Below, in pieces: positions 21,997 to 34,400 of a stretch of DNA of 64,000 nucleotides. Origin of the DNA: Larix kaempferi (taxonomy: Eukaryota > Streptophyta > Pinopsida > Pinales > Pinaceae); NCBI GenBank assembly GCA_027924585.1, contig BSBM01000637.1:5394001-5458000 (forward strand). The letters run 5' to 3'. How positions within the stretch are numbered: position 1 is the first letter of the stretch; each line of letters opens with the position of its first letter. The notes below the pieces were generated by a model. That model did not search any database, had not been told where the DNA came from, and saw only the letters and a program-made list of their open reading frames with translations. The position numbers and the translations under genes were made by a program.

Positions 21997-24163
21997 TAGC
22001 CTAAAAGAAGGCATGATATGGCATGTATGACACTTGTTGCAATTACGATGCTAGGGCTTGATATAGAAAAAACCAGTCATCGTAGAACTTTCGCTATAAA
22101 TACGTTTTGGTGAAGTTGTTGTATCTGAAACGTTTAGAGGTCGAATATCAGATCCCCATGTACCTTGTATCCAAAGGAAAACCTCTAATTCGTTGTACTT
22201 TGTGACTTATGATCTGTACAATATAGGGTTTCTGCCTCTTCCAGATCTGAGTCAAAATCAGGTGACCTTGGGAAAAAGGTCATAACTTGGGCTAGGATTA
22301 TCCAAATGAAATTTAGTAAAAAGTGATAGGTAGTACACGGACTGTACTATCTCAGGAAAAATTTTCAGAGGCAGAAGTGGAATCAGTGACATGTGGCACA
22401 CCGTACAAGTGCGCTCTCCTTTATTATCCCATAAACAGGTCATGTTGCGACACTTGGAATAACTCTCTCTAAGAGAATCCAATTGAGGTAATATCTATTG
22501 GGATGGAAAGATAACAGGTCGGGCTATCTCAGTAAAAATATTCAAATCCTGTGGATCGAAAAGTTCGGAGTTACACCAGAAACAATCAGGTACATATTTC
22601 TATCAAAACAGAATTATTTTTTAGTACCTTCATTCATGGCTTCCGAAATTTAGGGCTTCGGAGAAAGTTGGAATTTTTGTAATCGAAGACCACGGATGGA
22701 TGCTACTCATCAAAATCAAAATTTAGAGACCAAGATCAGATTTTTTGGTTGGGTAGAAGGCCGGGCTTGATCAAACCCCAGTTTGGGACTTTGATCGGAA
22801 AGATGGAAAATTAGGGCTTCTGCAAAAATTGGAATTTTGGAAATTTGTGACCACGGCTGGAAGCTCCTCAGAAAAATCGAAGCTTAGAGTTTTGAATCAA
22901 ATATTTTGGTTGGGTGAAGCTCTGGGAAATTCAAACCCTAATTTAGGGTCCTCCCTAGTAAATCCGAAAATCTAAAAGGAAATTTCGAGGGGGGAAACTT
23001 TGCATTTTTTAAATTATGAATATACCAACTTGATCAGCTCATCAAGGTGCATATTTCTATCCTTTCGGAAGTTTGAAATTCAAAGTTTGAATTTTTGGGG
23101 TTTCTTTGACAAACCCTAATCCAGCTCTAGGACCAGTTCTTGCAAATCAAGTGGATTGGGTTAATCCTAGAAGAAGATGGATTGGTCACCTGCATAAGTG
23201 AATAAGTTCCTGTCTCAGAGGGAGATGAGGCTAAGGCCTTCCATAAGAAGATTACAAACAATCTTGACAGGTATGGCTTACATGTATGTTTCATGGTTAA
23301 GTTTATCATATGTTTGTCTTCATAACATTATAGTACAATCTTGATTAATTACCGGACTTGTCGTATCACCTTAATAGAAGATATTCATTGATTAAGGTTT
23401 TGACACTTATGATTGTACTAATGCATTGTGATGTTGTATGAGGTTTATGTTGTTTTCTAACACAAAAGGTACACCAAGAAAGTCAAATCATGTTCTACTT
23501 CAAGAACATATGCTCATGGTGACATGAAGACAAAGATTCATCCATTGTCATAGATCACATAGAAGATCTACTTTCGAGGTATGTATAACTTGGTTCTACA
23601 ATGGTTAACTTATGAGACATGCAGGTTACTAGCACAAGTCACTGAAGAGAACCAAAAGACATTATGCGGGTATGTTAGACATAACTAGCTAGCATGCTAA
23701 TCCAGGTATGTTTTTCCTATATCAAGCTAGAATCCTACCTTGTGTTAGGATCTTATACTGTTGTGTTGTTGATAATGATTATTCATGAAGTCATAGGTTT
23801 GAATAATCATGGTTGTATGCATATTATGTTTCTTACCATAATTGATGATATGACTAACCAGAAGAATCATGAAGGTATAGGTTTGAATAATCATGGGTTT
23901 TATGCATATTATATCTCTTATCTTAATTGATGATTCAACTAACCTGAAGAGTCCTACGATCATATAAGATTATGTATGAGACCTCAAGGATAACACAATG
24001 ATGATACTAATAAGAATTCATAGTGATTAAGGATGGATGTAAGTTCAAGGACAGGTAATCCAGGAAGCAAAGATCAAGAGGGAGCACACTCCAGTTGTTC
24101 CTGCAAGAAAGAAAAGGAGCACACTTCAGTAGTTTCTGCAAGGATGCAGATATTCAGAGGGAG
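21997..24163 (+). other. Element G noncoding leader
   Basis: Homologous to the leader of F (shared tracts such as GGTCATAACTTGGGCTAGG near 22278 and TTCCATAAGAAGATTACA near 23238). No long ORF. The same exon-edge-like AGGTATG words recur (23271, 23576, 23704). Confidence 0.6.
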
Positions 24164-24214
24164 TTGACCACTTATCACAATCCACATAAGAATGGAGTTG
24201 CAGAAAAGAAGCAA
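24164..24214 (+). pseudogene. Integrase relic in element G
   Basis: A 16-codon fragment, LTTYHNPHKNGVAEKK, corresponds to the conserved copia integrase segment around the catalytic Glu (NGVAE). It is flanked by unrelated leader sequence, showing that the leader replaced an ordinary pol. The equivalent place in F lacks it. Confidence 0.6.
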
Positions 24215-24779
24215 AGACTGAGAGGGAGTCAACCCAACAAACAAACAAAGATAAGTATTTGAATTGTCATTACTTGCATATTTTATTGTTTAAATAATAC
24301 CGTTCAATAATGTATATACTGATGTTCCTAGAATTAGGTTGTGTATTATGCATATTAGAATAGTTGCATTGATGAACATTATACTACTAATATGCATGGG
24401 TAAGTAGCCTATGGCACTGTACAACATTCCATTGCTACTTATCTAGAATGAAAACTCTTTGCTGACATGTTGGGAGTTGTGCACACTCTTAACAATGTTC
24501 TGGTAGAGATTGGAAGGCATCTAGAAAGTTACGGGATATGGATAAATGTTGTATTGAAGCATTGGATAAGATAATTGCATGAATGTATGACATATTTCTT
24601 TATGTGTAAGAATTTGTTCTGAAAACTATGACATGTTTTCTAATCATGCAATTTAACTTGTTGTGTAGGAAAGATCATATGCCATCACCTACAAAAGAAG
24701 AACTACAACATTTGTTCAACAACAAAATTATCTATTGAATATATTGAAGTTCCCAGGATATGGGAAGAATGCCATGATC

Positions 24780-25898
24780 CGTCGATCATGAAGAATGATG
24801 TTTGGGATGTAGTCCCAAGACCTAAAGGGAAGTTTGTTATGACTTCCATATGGATCTATCAAGATCAAGCATGCTGCAGATGGAAGCATAGAGAAATATA
24901 AAAGTGATGAAATAGAAGATACACCAGATGGATTTCAAGACAGCTTTCTTGAATGGTGTAGTTGAAGAAGAGGTGTATGTGGAGTAGCCACTTGGTTCTG
25001 AGACACATGACAGGGAGTCATATATGTGCAGAACTTGGGTATGATGCACCACTTTCTAAGTATGGAGGTGTGGCAGAATGCAGATGGAATATTCCTTGGA
25101 CAAGGGAAGTATGTAGTAGAGATCCTGAAGAGGTTCGGGATGATGGACTGCGAGGCTATGGTATCAAACCTGAAGCTTCTGTGTGATGCTTCATCTGAAC
25201 CGGTTGATGTCACTATGTATCGTCAGATGATTGGGTCCTTGATGTACCTGACGAACATGAGACCAGATATTTGCTTTGCGGTGAACACATTGAGCCAGTT
25301 CCTGACAGATCCGAGGAGTGTTCACCTGGTTGCTGTAAAGCATATTCTGAGGTACCTGAAGGGTACAGTTGATTATGGGCTCAAATATGATGCAAATCAA
25401 AAGTTTAACCTGCAGGGTTATGTTGATTCAGATTGGGATGGCAGTGCTACAGATAGGAAGAGCACATATGGATGTTGCTTCAGTATGGGATCAGGTGTGA
25501 TCTCCTGGTTTAGCAGGAAGCAATCCTGCGTAGCACTGAGTACAACAGAGGCAGAGTATGTTGCAGCCTGTTCAGCTAGTTGTGAGGCAGTATGGCAATG
25601 GAAGCTACTGTCTGAGTTATTTGATCTCCCATTGGATGCTACTGGTATCTTTTGTGATAACTAGAGTTGTGTGAAGCTGTCCGAGAACCCAGTGTTTCAT
25701 GACAGGTCGAAACACATAGAGATCAAATATCACTATATCAAGGATATGGTGCAAAGAGGAGCTGTGAAGCTCTTGTACATTGCGATGGACGAGCAGATTG
25801 CAGATGTGATGACGAAGCCACTAGCCAGGGTGAAGTTCGAGTACTTCAGGGAGAGGCTTGGTGTTCTTCAGATTGATGACACTTCGAGGAAGAAGTGA
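24780..25898 (+). pseudogene. pol: Element G RT-RNase H remnant, catalytic YVDD deleted
   Basis: Starts with a degraded RT N-terminus (SIMKND near 24783) with the same deletion as F after EKYK. A second deletion near 25023 removes the RT palm including YVDD. From 25026 to 25898 the frame is open: LGMMHHFLSMEVWQ, GYVDSDWDGS, LSTTEAEYVA, ending DDTSRKK, with one TAG (25662-25664) in place of Gln in CDNQSCVKL. RNase H alone could in principle be intact if the stop were read through. Confidence 0.9.
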
Positions 25899-26440
25899 TG
25901 AACACATTTGCAAAAGCCATTCCAAGCATGTTGGAAGGAGGATCCTTCACATGGATGTGCATATAAGCGTTGGATGATGAGCATCAGGATGATGCTCTAG
26001 TTACCACTATGTATATGCATCATGTTGGATGCTGGATATGATCAGTTGGATCATTTATGTATATACGTATCATGTTGGATGTTGGATATGATCGGTTGGA
26101 TCATTTGTAGTATTTTGTATATGCATCATGTTGGATGCTTGGACCATGTATCTATATATGTATCAGGTGGATACATTGTATGATCAGGTAGATCATGTAT
26201 GATCAGGTGGATCATGTATTTGTATTTGTATCAGGTGGATACATTGTATGATCAGGTGGATCATGTATGATGATATGTATCAGGTAGATACTTGGTATGC
26301 ATCAGGTAGATGCATGATATGATCAGGATGATCATGGATGACGAGCTTCAGGATGTTGCTCCAGATGACATGCAGCAGGATGTTGCAGCGATGATGATCA
26401 GGATGATCATGTGTACATCAGGATGATGTATGATGAGTAT
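25899..26440 (+). repeat. Element G 3' region: TGATCAGG/GGATCATG short repeats
   Basis: Downstream of the pol stop, irregular repeats combine the words TGCATCATGTTGGATGCT, GATCAGGTGGATCATGTAT and GTATCAGGTGGATAC. Rich in TGATCA and ATGATCAT palindromes. A homologous tract follows F pol at 28216-28860. No coding potential recognised. Confidence 0.8.
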
Positions 26441-26449
26441 CAGGTTGAT

Positions 26450-27020
26450 ACTTTGTGGCCGTGGAACAGGTTGTGCAGATAAGCATGTAATTTGTGCCCT
26501 GGGAGATTTGCAGATAGTCTTTCGAGGTTTTTCCTATGGCATGTAATTTGTACCCTGGGATATCTGGAAAATGCTCTTTCGAGGTTTTGCTTGGGAGGAC
26601 ATATAATTTTTGCCCTGGGAGATCTGCAGATAGTCTTTCGAGGTTTTTCCAATGGCATGTAATTTGTGCCATGGGATATATGGCAGATGCTCTTTAGAGG
26701 TTTTGTCCTATGGCATGTAATTTGTGCCCTGGGAGATCCGATAGGTTGAGCCGTGTGCTCGTAATCAGTCTTGGGATGCTCTTTCAAGGTTTTTCCATGA
26801 CCACATGTAATTTGTGCCCTCGGAGATCTGATATGTTTATCCTTGTGCTCGTAATCAGTCCTGGGATGCTCTTTCGAGGTTTTGTGGTGACCACATGTAA
26901 TTTGTGCCCTGGGAGATCCGATAGGTTGAGCCTTGTGCTCATAATCAGTCCTGGGATTCTCTTTTGAGGTTTTGTGGTGGGGTCACATGTAATAAGTCCT
27001 GAAGATTTGGAGAGGATGAA
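26450..27020 (+). repeat. Element G 3' tandem repeats, about 57-bp then about 90-bp units
   Basis: The phrase CATGTAATTTGTGCCCTGGG recurs at 26484, 26540, 26600, 26656 and 26714 (spacing 56-60) and then at 26804, 26894 and 26985 (spacing 90-91). The longer unit is the shorter one plus a GAGCC-TGTGCTCGTAATCAGTC insert. Short ORFs on both strands here are by-products. Confidence 0.88.
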
Positions 27021-27290
27021 AAAGGCCTCAGATTCTCTTTAGGGTTCTTGCTAGTCGAGAGACTCTTTTAAGGTTTTGTGACGCACATAATAAGTCCTGA
27101 GATTTCCACAGTATGGCCAGTGATGACAAAGACCTGCAGGTGGTGGGCCTACATCCAGTATGAAAAAGGACTGGCTCTGTAGAACTTCCTATGATGAGTA
27201 GATTCAGAGATTGATTGAGATAGCAGCAACAGTGACGATGATCCAGAGAAGATGACTTGTGCTAGAAGACCTGTGTCGAGAAATACCTTC

Positions 27291-27304
27291 TAGTTAAGAG
27301 GGAT
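27291..27304 (+). promoter_or_regulatory. Polypurine tract of element G
   Basis: AGTTAAGAGGGAT before the right LTR, parallel to AGTTAAGAGGGAG in F. Confidence 0.75.
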
Positions 27305-27939
27305 TGTTGATGTATATGTAACTTCGGAATGTATTTCATATATATGTATATTGTATTCCTATAGAGATGTTATTATTCCTCTATACATAAGTGGTTGTAT
27401 TCCTATAGAAATGTTATTATTCCTCTATACGGAAGTGTCGTCATTTATATTGTAAGTGTCTTAACTTAAACTTGATGAGTTATTAGACCACCTTGTTGGG
27501 GTCGGCCCTGTGTAAGTCATGTGGGTCAAAGGGTTATTAGACCACCCTATTGGGGGTCGGCCCAGTCAACATTATGTTAAGTGGTTAAGTTGAGGCCGAC
27601 CTAGTTGAGTAAAGGTCAAGTCAAGTTAGTGTATAAATAGAGAGTGTGTCTCTCTCATTTTACACATTCTATTCTCTCACTCACACTTGGGAGAGTGGCG
27701 CACTTGTGGAGGAGGAGGCTCTGCTGCTAGGAGAAGACTATCTCTTGTATTCTGGTTGTATCATTGCTCTATCTATCTCTGAGGGAGTTATTGGGGTTTT
27801 TCACCTTTATGGTTTTCCCCAAGTAAACTCTGTGTCTCTTATGTGCTTGCATTATTGTGTCCATCATTGATAAGCTGTACATGTTGTTCTCTCAGTTAAG
27901 ATCCTAGATCAGATTGAAGTAAATTCTGAAAATTTAACA
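27305..27939 (+). repeat. Element G 3' LTR (635 bp)
   Basis: Pairs with 21340-21984, including the 47-base duplication; ends TTTAACA followed by GATCT. Confidence 0.94.
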
Positions 27940-27944
27940 GATCT

Positions 27945-28215
27945 CTCGCTAGAGGCTATTGGTATCTTTTGTGACAACCAGAGTTGTGTGAAGCTGTCTA
28001 AGAACCCAGTGTTCCACGACAGGTCGAAACACACTAAGATTAAATATCACTATATCAGGGATATGGTGCAGAGAGGAGCAGTGAAGCTCTTGTATGTTGT
28101 GACATATGAGTAGGTTGTAGATGTGCTGACGAAACCACTATCTAGAGTGAAGTTTGAGTACTTCAGAGAGAGGCTTGGTGTTCTTCAGATTGATGACACT
28201 CTGAGGAAGAAGTGA
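27945..28215 (+). pseudogene. pol: Element F RNase H, C-terminal part after G insertion
   Basis: Continues the frame from 21339: IGIFCDNQSCVKLSKNPVFH, KYHYIRDMVQRGAVKL, VKFEYFRERLGVLQI, ending at TGA 28213-28215. One TAG at 28111-28113 replaces a likely Gln. This is the normal copia C-terminus. Confidence 0.9.
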
Positions 28216-28330
28216 TGGACACATTTGTTGGAGCCATTCCAAGCATGGTGAGAGGAGGATCCTTCCCATGGCTGTGGATGTAAGCATTGGATGATGAGCA
28301 TCAGGACGATGCTCCAATTACTGCTCTGTA

Positions 28331-28580
28331 TATGCATCATGTTGGATGCTTGTTGTGATCAGTTGGATCATGTATATGTATATGCATCATGTTGGATGCT
28401 TGATATGATCAGTTGGATCATGTATATGTATATGCATCATGTTGGATGCTTGATATGATCAGTTGGATCATGTATATGTTAATGCATCATGTTGGATGCT
28501 TTTTATGATCAGTTGGATCATGTATATGTATATGCATCATGTTAGATACTGGATATGATCAGTTGGATCATGTATATGTA
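28331..28580 (+). repeat. Element F 50-bp tandem repeat, five units
   Basis: TATGCATCATGTTGGATGCT starts at 28331, 28381, 28431, 28481 and 28531, an exact 50-base period; each unit ends TGATCAGTTGGATCATGTAT. Lies in the 3' untranslated region. Confidence 0.92.
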
Positions 28581-28859
28581 TCTGTGAATGTGTCAGGTGG
28601 ATACGTTGTATGATCGGGTGGATCATGTATGATGATATGTATCAGGCAGATACTGTGTTTGCATTAGGTGGATGCATTTCATGATCAGGATGATCATGGA
28701 TGATGAGCTTCAAGATGTTGCTCCATATTGTATGCATCAGGATGATGCCATGATGATGATCAGGATGATCATATGTGATGATATGTATCAGGTGGATACA
28801 TTACATAATCAATTGGATTATGTGTGATGAGTTCCGAAGACACAAATGCACATGAGCTT

Positions 28860-29240
28860 TTCGGACATGGTTGTAGATGTGTTCTCCCATTGTCGCGATG
28901 TAATTGCTGGGCTTTTCCGCCATGGTGGCAGATGTGTTCTCCCATGGTCGTGATGTAAATGCCAGGGCCATTCGAGCATGGTTGTAGATGTGTTCTCCCA
29001 TGGCTGTGATATAAGTGTTGGGGCCATTCGAGCATGGTTGTAGATGTGTTCTCCCATGGCTGCGATATAAGTGCTGGGGCCATTCGAGCATGGTTGTAGA
29101 TGTGTTCTGCCATGGCTGCGATATAAGTGTTGTTCCATTCTCGCATGGTTGTAGATGTGTTCTCCCATGGCGTAGATACAAGTGTTGTGCCTTTCACAGA
29201 TGGTTGAAGTGTGTCTTCCCATGCCGGTGTATGTAAGTGT
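28860..29240 (+). repeat. Element F 56-bp tandem repeat, about seven units
   Basis: CATGGTTGTAGATGTGTTCT recurs at 28866, 28921, 28977, 29033, 29089 and 29144 with a degraded copy near 29197 (spacing 55-56). The repeat keeps all three minus frames open, which yields spurious His/Asn/Met-rich ORFs. Absent from G, which has a different array at the corresponding place. Confidence 0.92.
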
Positions 29241-29671
29241 TATGTGATGTGCATTTGGGTTGTGCTTCATGAACAATGATTATGATCAGTATGATCATGA
29301 GTATCAGGATGATACTCTGTGGTCGTGGACAGGTTGTGCAGTAGCATGTAAAAGGTCCTGGGATATCCAATAGGTTGGGCTGTGTGCTTGTAATCAGTCT
29401 TAGGATGCTCTTTCGAGGTTTTGTTGGCTCACGTAATAAGTCCTGAGTATTTTGCAGTATCGTCACTGATGATGAAGACCTACAGTTGGTGGGCCTACAT
29501 CTAGTATGAAAAAGGACTGGCTCTGTAGAACTTCCTATGATGAGTAGATTGGAGATTGATTGAGATAGCAGCAGCAGTGACGATGATGATGATTCGATGA
29601 CGATGATCCAGTGACGATGATCCAGAGAAGAAGACTTGTGCTAGCAGATTTGTGTCAAGAAATACCTTCCT

Positions 29672-29684
29672 AGTTAAGAGGGAG
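29672..29684 (+). promoter_or_regulatory. Polypurine tract of element F
   Basis: AGTTAAGAGGGAG immediately before the 3' LTR. Confidence 0.78.
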
Positions 29685-30298
29685 TGTTGATATAATTGTA
29701 ACTTCGGAATGTATTTCACCTATGTATCTTGTATTCCTATAGAGATGTTATTAATCCTCTATACGGAAGTGTCATCATTCATATTGTAAGTGTCGTAACT
29801 TATACTTGATGGGTTATTAGACCACCTTGTTGGGGTCGGCCTTATATAACTCATGTGGGTTAAAGGGTTATTAGACCACCCTATTGGGAGTCGGCCCTGT
29901 CAGCATTATTTTTGGTGGTTAAGTTAAGGCTTACCTAGTAAAGGTTGTTAGGCAAGTCAAGTCAAGTATAAATAGAGTGCGGGAAGCACTCTATTTGATC
30001 ATTCTATTATTCTCTCACACATTCATTGGAGAGTGGCGCACATGTGAGGAAGGAGGAGCAGCTGCTAGGAGAAGACTATCTCTTATGCTTGGGTTGTATC
30101 ATTTCTCTATCTATCTCTTAGGAAGTTGCAGGGTTTTTCACCTTCTTGGTTTTCCCCGGTGAAACTCTGTGTCTCTTATGTGATTGCATTATTGTGTCCA
30201 TGATTGATACGTTGTTGATATGATGTAGATATGATGTACATGTTATTCTCTTAGTTAAGATCCTAGAACAAATTGAAGTAAATTTTGAAAAACTAACA
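29685..30298 (+). repeat. Element F 3' LTR (614 bp)
   Basis: TGTTGATATAATTG...CTAACA, pair of 16904-17506; followed by CTACC. Confidence 0.93.
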
Positions 30299-31485
30299 CT
30301 ACCCAACCAGGAAGGAGAATGATAGATAACGATATAAAACTGCTGATATTCAAAGGAACGGGTCTAGAATACCTTGATCAGTATTGGTTTCTATGTGAAG
30401 CCATATGGAGTGTAAAGCAGGTTCAAGATGATGCTGTGAAGAGAGCGCAACTCATCACTACTTTCAGAGATAGAGCCTTGCATTGGATTATGAAATATTA
30501 TCAAGCACAGCCAGGAACCCTAGCAGAAATCAAGGTTGCACTCATAGAAGAGTTTAAGAAACCGAAATCCGAGTCGCAGTGCATAATAGAGTTAAAAGAA
30601 ATTAAGCAAAAACCTACCGAAACGATCTGGGAATTTGACCAAAAATTTAAGACATTGTTGGACCAAGTAAGCTTTGTTATAGCTCTACAACAGCATCAGG
30701 AATGGTTCATCATTGCACTCTTGTCCCACATCAGACAACCATTGATGTAGAAGAATGTTGCAATGTAGGAAAAGGCCTTAGAAATCGCGATGAAGCTAGA
30801 GGCTTTGCCGATCGGTGAGACTAGCTCTAGCATGTCTCAGATCCAGAACCAGTTGACCACCTTGACATTATAATTGCAAGGTATGAAGAATGGAAAGGAA
30901 CAAAGGTATGAATAGAGGCATGAGTTCTAGTGTACAGGATGTAATGGAGAAGGCCACACCAGAGAACATTGCCCCTTATTTCAAGATTACCTCAATAGTG
31001 GTGCGCCAAACCCAATGAATCAAAACCAAGCATCGTGGTGTGAAATCTATATAACTAGAGGACGCTGCCCTGAGGACTGTTATCTAATACATAAATACGT
31101 AAAAACACCAAAAAACTTATACTGCAATTTCTGTAAATCAGTTGAATCCAACTGTCGCGCATATGCGCTTATGAACAAAAGGAAGCGAGATATGGAAGCA
31201 ATGCAAGGTGCTGGAATGTACCGAGTTCAAGAAGAAAATCAACCAAAACAAGAGAATTCTCACTATGATCAGGGTGGATATAGAGGCCGTGGTGGTGGAT
31301 ACCGCGGTAGAGGAAGAAATGTCGGCCCATCCCAAGGAAGAGGCTGCGGCCATGTGATTTGTTATAACTGTGGCCAGCCAGTTCATGTATCTAGAGATTG
31401 TACTAACCCATGCACTACATGTAGTTATTGTAAATCATTTGAGCATGTTATTGAAGACTTCCCTGTACTAGAGGTAGAAATGTAG
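30299..31485 (+). pseudogene. gag: Element C gag core and zinc knuckles
   Basis: After F, the frame resumes with a Retrotrans_gag-like domain (DNDIKLLIFKGTG, FRDRALHWIMKYY, IIELKEIKQKPTETIWEFD). TAG at 30748 and 30766, TAA near 30871, and TAGs near 30913 and 30928 interrupt it. Zinc knuckles: CTGCNGEGHTREHC near 30935 (intact C-x2-C-x4-H-x4-C), CYNCGQPVHVSRDC near 31363 (intact), and CSYCKSFEHVIEDF with the last Cys replaced by Phe. A Gly/Arg-rich RGG-like segment lies at about 31280-31330. All in one frame. Confidence 0.88.
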
Positions 31486-34400
31486 AAACAAAGAAGAACA
31501 GAACCACCGAACCCCAACATTCAGTTGATCGCAGTAGAAAGAAGAACTGCGGATCCGAGTATAAACGTGGTAACACACAGTGGCACTGATACAAGAAGAG
31601 ATGGAGGTGCAGAAGCGTCGACTTCAGGAATGCATGATACTAAGCAGACTCCTGGTGAACCAGTATGGATTAGAAAATCTCCTGGGAGAACATCGGGTTT
31701 GGACTTATAGAATAATAAGGGAGCATTCGAAGAAGTGCAGGACATGCTCAAAACACCACCACCTACCTCGCTGAGAATCTCGTTGCATAGTGAAGTACCG
31801 CAAATAGAGGATATGCCTGCGGCATATGATCACATGAGCACTGCAACATATACAGGTACCTCTGTTGCGCAGTTCCTATGGAGCTGCATGAAGTTATTGA
31901 AGAGCGCAGATGCTATCGTGGAATTTGAAAAACTACTCAGTTAGTATGAGCCACGCAGTGAGAAGGGGGATTCCCATGGCGCAGTCCATAACATTAGGAG
32001 TCCCAAAAGAATAGGAAGGGAGATGAGGTTCACTGCACAGATTGGGGACTATGAGATGGATGACATCATTCTTGATCTTGGATCCGAAGTAAATGTCTTG
32101 ACCAAGGAGACACGGCAGCAGATGGACAGACCAAAGTTACAGTGGTCACCTATAAAGTTAAGAATGGCCAATCAAGGGATAGTTATACCTATGGGGAGGT
32201 TACCCAACACCGTTGTTGACATTGACGGAGTGTGAAGCTATGCAGATTTCGAAGTAATTGAAAATATCGTGGATGACAACCATCCTTATCCAGTGCTGCT
32301 AGGTATCAATTGGGAAATGACTAACTCTACTATTATAAATTTGAAGACCATGAAAATGATATTTGAAGGAAATGATATCAGGGTCATCGCGTGATTGGAC
32401 CCTTCGCAGGGTGCACGATATGTTGAACCGATTCAGGAGGAATCTAGAGCCCAAGACTTGGACTGTATTTACAAGATGACAATGAATGCTGCTTATTATA
32501 CTATTCCAAATATAGATGGAACCCTCAATTGGCATTGTGATAGCTCTTGCATCTCAGACTCTGATGCAGGACTGGAAAATTGGCAAAGCAAATTGCATGA
32601 AGTATCTGCCAGGAGATGCATGACGATCACGAAGTCACTCCGTTGGATTGGTAAAAAGGTAACTCCAATCCCTACCTATGATGTTTTATCTAATGTTTAT
32701 TGATTTATCAAAGAATATACTGCAACATTTGTAGATGAATACCGCATATCAGCATTAGACATGGAATTGCGCGAGACAACTGCCAGATGGGGGGCTGCGC
32801 ATAAGCAAACATTGACAACATGGGATCAGTGCAGAATTAAGATGCAAATCAGGTTTGCTGAGAAGGTTATGCTACCTTTTGACACATATAATGGAAAGAC
32901 GGATCCAAGGGATCATATTGTAGCCTGTTCGCAAGCTTGGGTCGAAAGGCCACAGACATAATGGGTGCATATGTTTGTGCATACGCTAGAAGAACCGGTT
33001 CCAAAGAAGTGGTACCTAGACACGGAGTTGCACAGGGGAACAACGGATTGGTCTGCCCTAACCATGAGTTTCCAGAAAGATTTCAGTTTTGAAGACGAAC
33101 ATCCGAGTATCAATGATGCGTTGCAGGTTCTTAAGGAAAGAATATTTAGACTAGACTGTACACAGGGAAACATGACACTAGAAGAATTCTTTGGAGCAGA
33201 CAACGTACCTGCATGCCTAAAACTAGAATGGGAGGAGCAGCTAGAGCACGCTCTTGATTGTTATAAACTCGCTGAAAAAACTGAGGATAAAGCAAACAAT
33301 AATGAGGAGGAGCCGCGCAACATAAAGATACCTGAATCAGAGGGAGCGCGTGAGGTAGAAGGACCTCCACTGGAAATTCCAGATATGAGTGGACCTGTGA
33401 AAACAATAAAAGTGAACATTGGCACCAACGAAGAGCCAAAGTTCGCAGCTATCGGAGACTATTGGGATGAAGACACAGTTGAGGAGGTCGCGGGCTTACT
33501 ACAGGAGTATCGAGAATTATTCCCGACCAAGTTCACAGAGATGAAAGGTATTTTGGGAGACTTAGGAGTGATGAAAATTCCTCTTAATCCTGGTGTAAAA
33601 CCTGTGAAGCAAAGACCATATAGACTAAACCTGCGCTACAAAGAATGAGTTAAGGCAGAGCTCGATAAGATGCTCAATGCAAGGATCATTGAGCTGGTTG
33701 AAGAATCTGAGTGGATAAGCTTGATGGTTATCCAAGATAAGAAAACAAAGAATGAGATCAGGATCTATGTGGATCTTAGAAAGATGAATGATGCTTTGAT
33801 GCATGACCCATTTACAACCCCTTTCAAAGATGAAGTGCTTGATAATGTTGGAGGGAATGAGGCATATTCTTTTACTGATGGATTTTCTGGATACCATCAG
33901 ATCAGGATTGATCTTGTAGATAGGCACAAGACTACTTTTGCTATATAATGGGGGTCGTTCCAGTACACAGTCATGCCTTTTGGTCTGAAGAACACACCTG
34001 CCATATTTTCAAGAGTGGTAGTCGTAGCATTTAAATATTTTATACATAAGTTTTTAGAGTTTTATTTTGATGATTGGACTATTTTCGGTTTACTGATGAA
34101 CCATGCCACGAACCTATGGATGATGCTGGAAAAATGCAGACAACATCAAATTTCATTAAATCTGAAGAAATGTGTTTTCTGTGTTCCCTGTGGAACTTTG
34201 TTGGGACACATTGTGTGCAAACAGGGCTTGATGGTTGATCATGCGAAGATCCCAGTTATTCTAAACTTTCCCACACCAAATTCAGTCAAGTAGTTGCGCA
34301 CTACATTGGGGCATACCGGTTATTACAGGAAATTCATAAAGGGGTATGTGCAGATAACCGCAGCTATGGACAAGCTATTAAAGAAAGATGTGTCATTCAT

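Larger units (their letters stand above)
21340..27939 (+). mobile_element. Element G: defective Ty1/copia element inserted in F
   Basis: LTRs at 21340-21984 and 27305-27939, with perfect GATCT duplications (21335-21339 and 27940-27944). It splits the RNase H of F. Inside: primer site, leader homologous to that of F, an integrase relic, RNase H with most of RT deleted, tandem repeats, polypurine tract. LTRs differ at roughly 3 percent by eye, so it is older than A but younger than its host F. Confidence 0.95.
16904..30298 (+). mobile_element. Element F: defective Ty1/copia element, split by element G
   Basis: LTRs at 16904-17506 and 29685-30298 with flanking CTACT/CTACC (four of five bases match). 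It interrupts element C gag. Own sequence: 5' LTR, 2.7-kb leader without gag or integrase, an RT-RNase H remnant (20218-21339 plus 27945-28215), a 3' region built of tandem repeats, polypurine tract, 3' LTR. Related to G over the leader, RT deletion, 3' repeats and LTRs. Confidence 0.92.

Noticed and set aside
26418-26967. Repetitive ORFs on both strands
   Set aside because: By-products of the 57/90-bp tandem repeat of G.
28331-28580. CRISPR-like regular repeats (50-bp period)
   Set aside because: Head-to-tail tandem repeats without unique spacers, inside a retrotransposon 3' region of a plant genome.
28769-29276. Minus-strand His/Asn/Met-rich ORFs and matching plus-strand ORF
   Set aside because: By-products of the 56-bp tandem repeat in the 3' region of F; all three minus frames are open in the same way.
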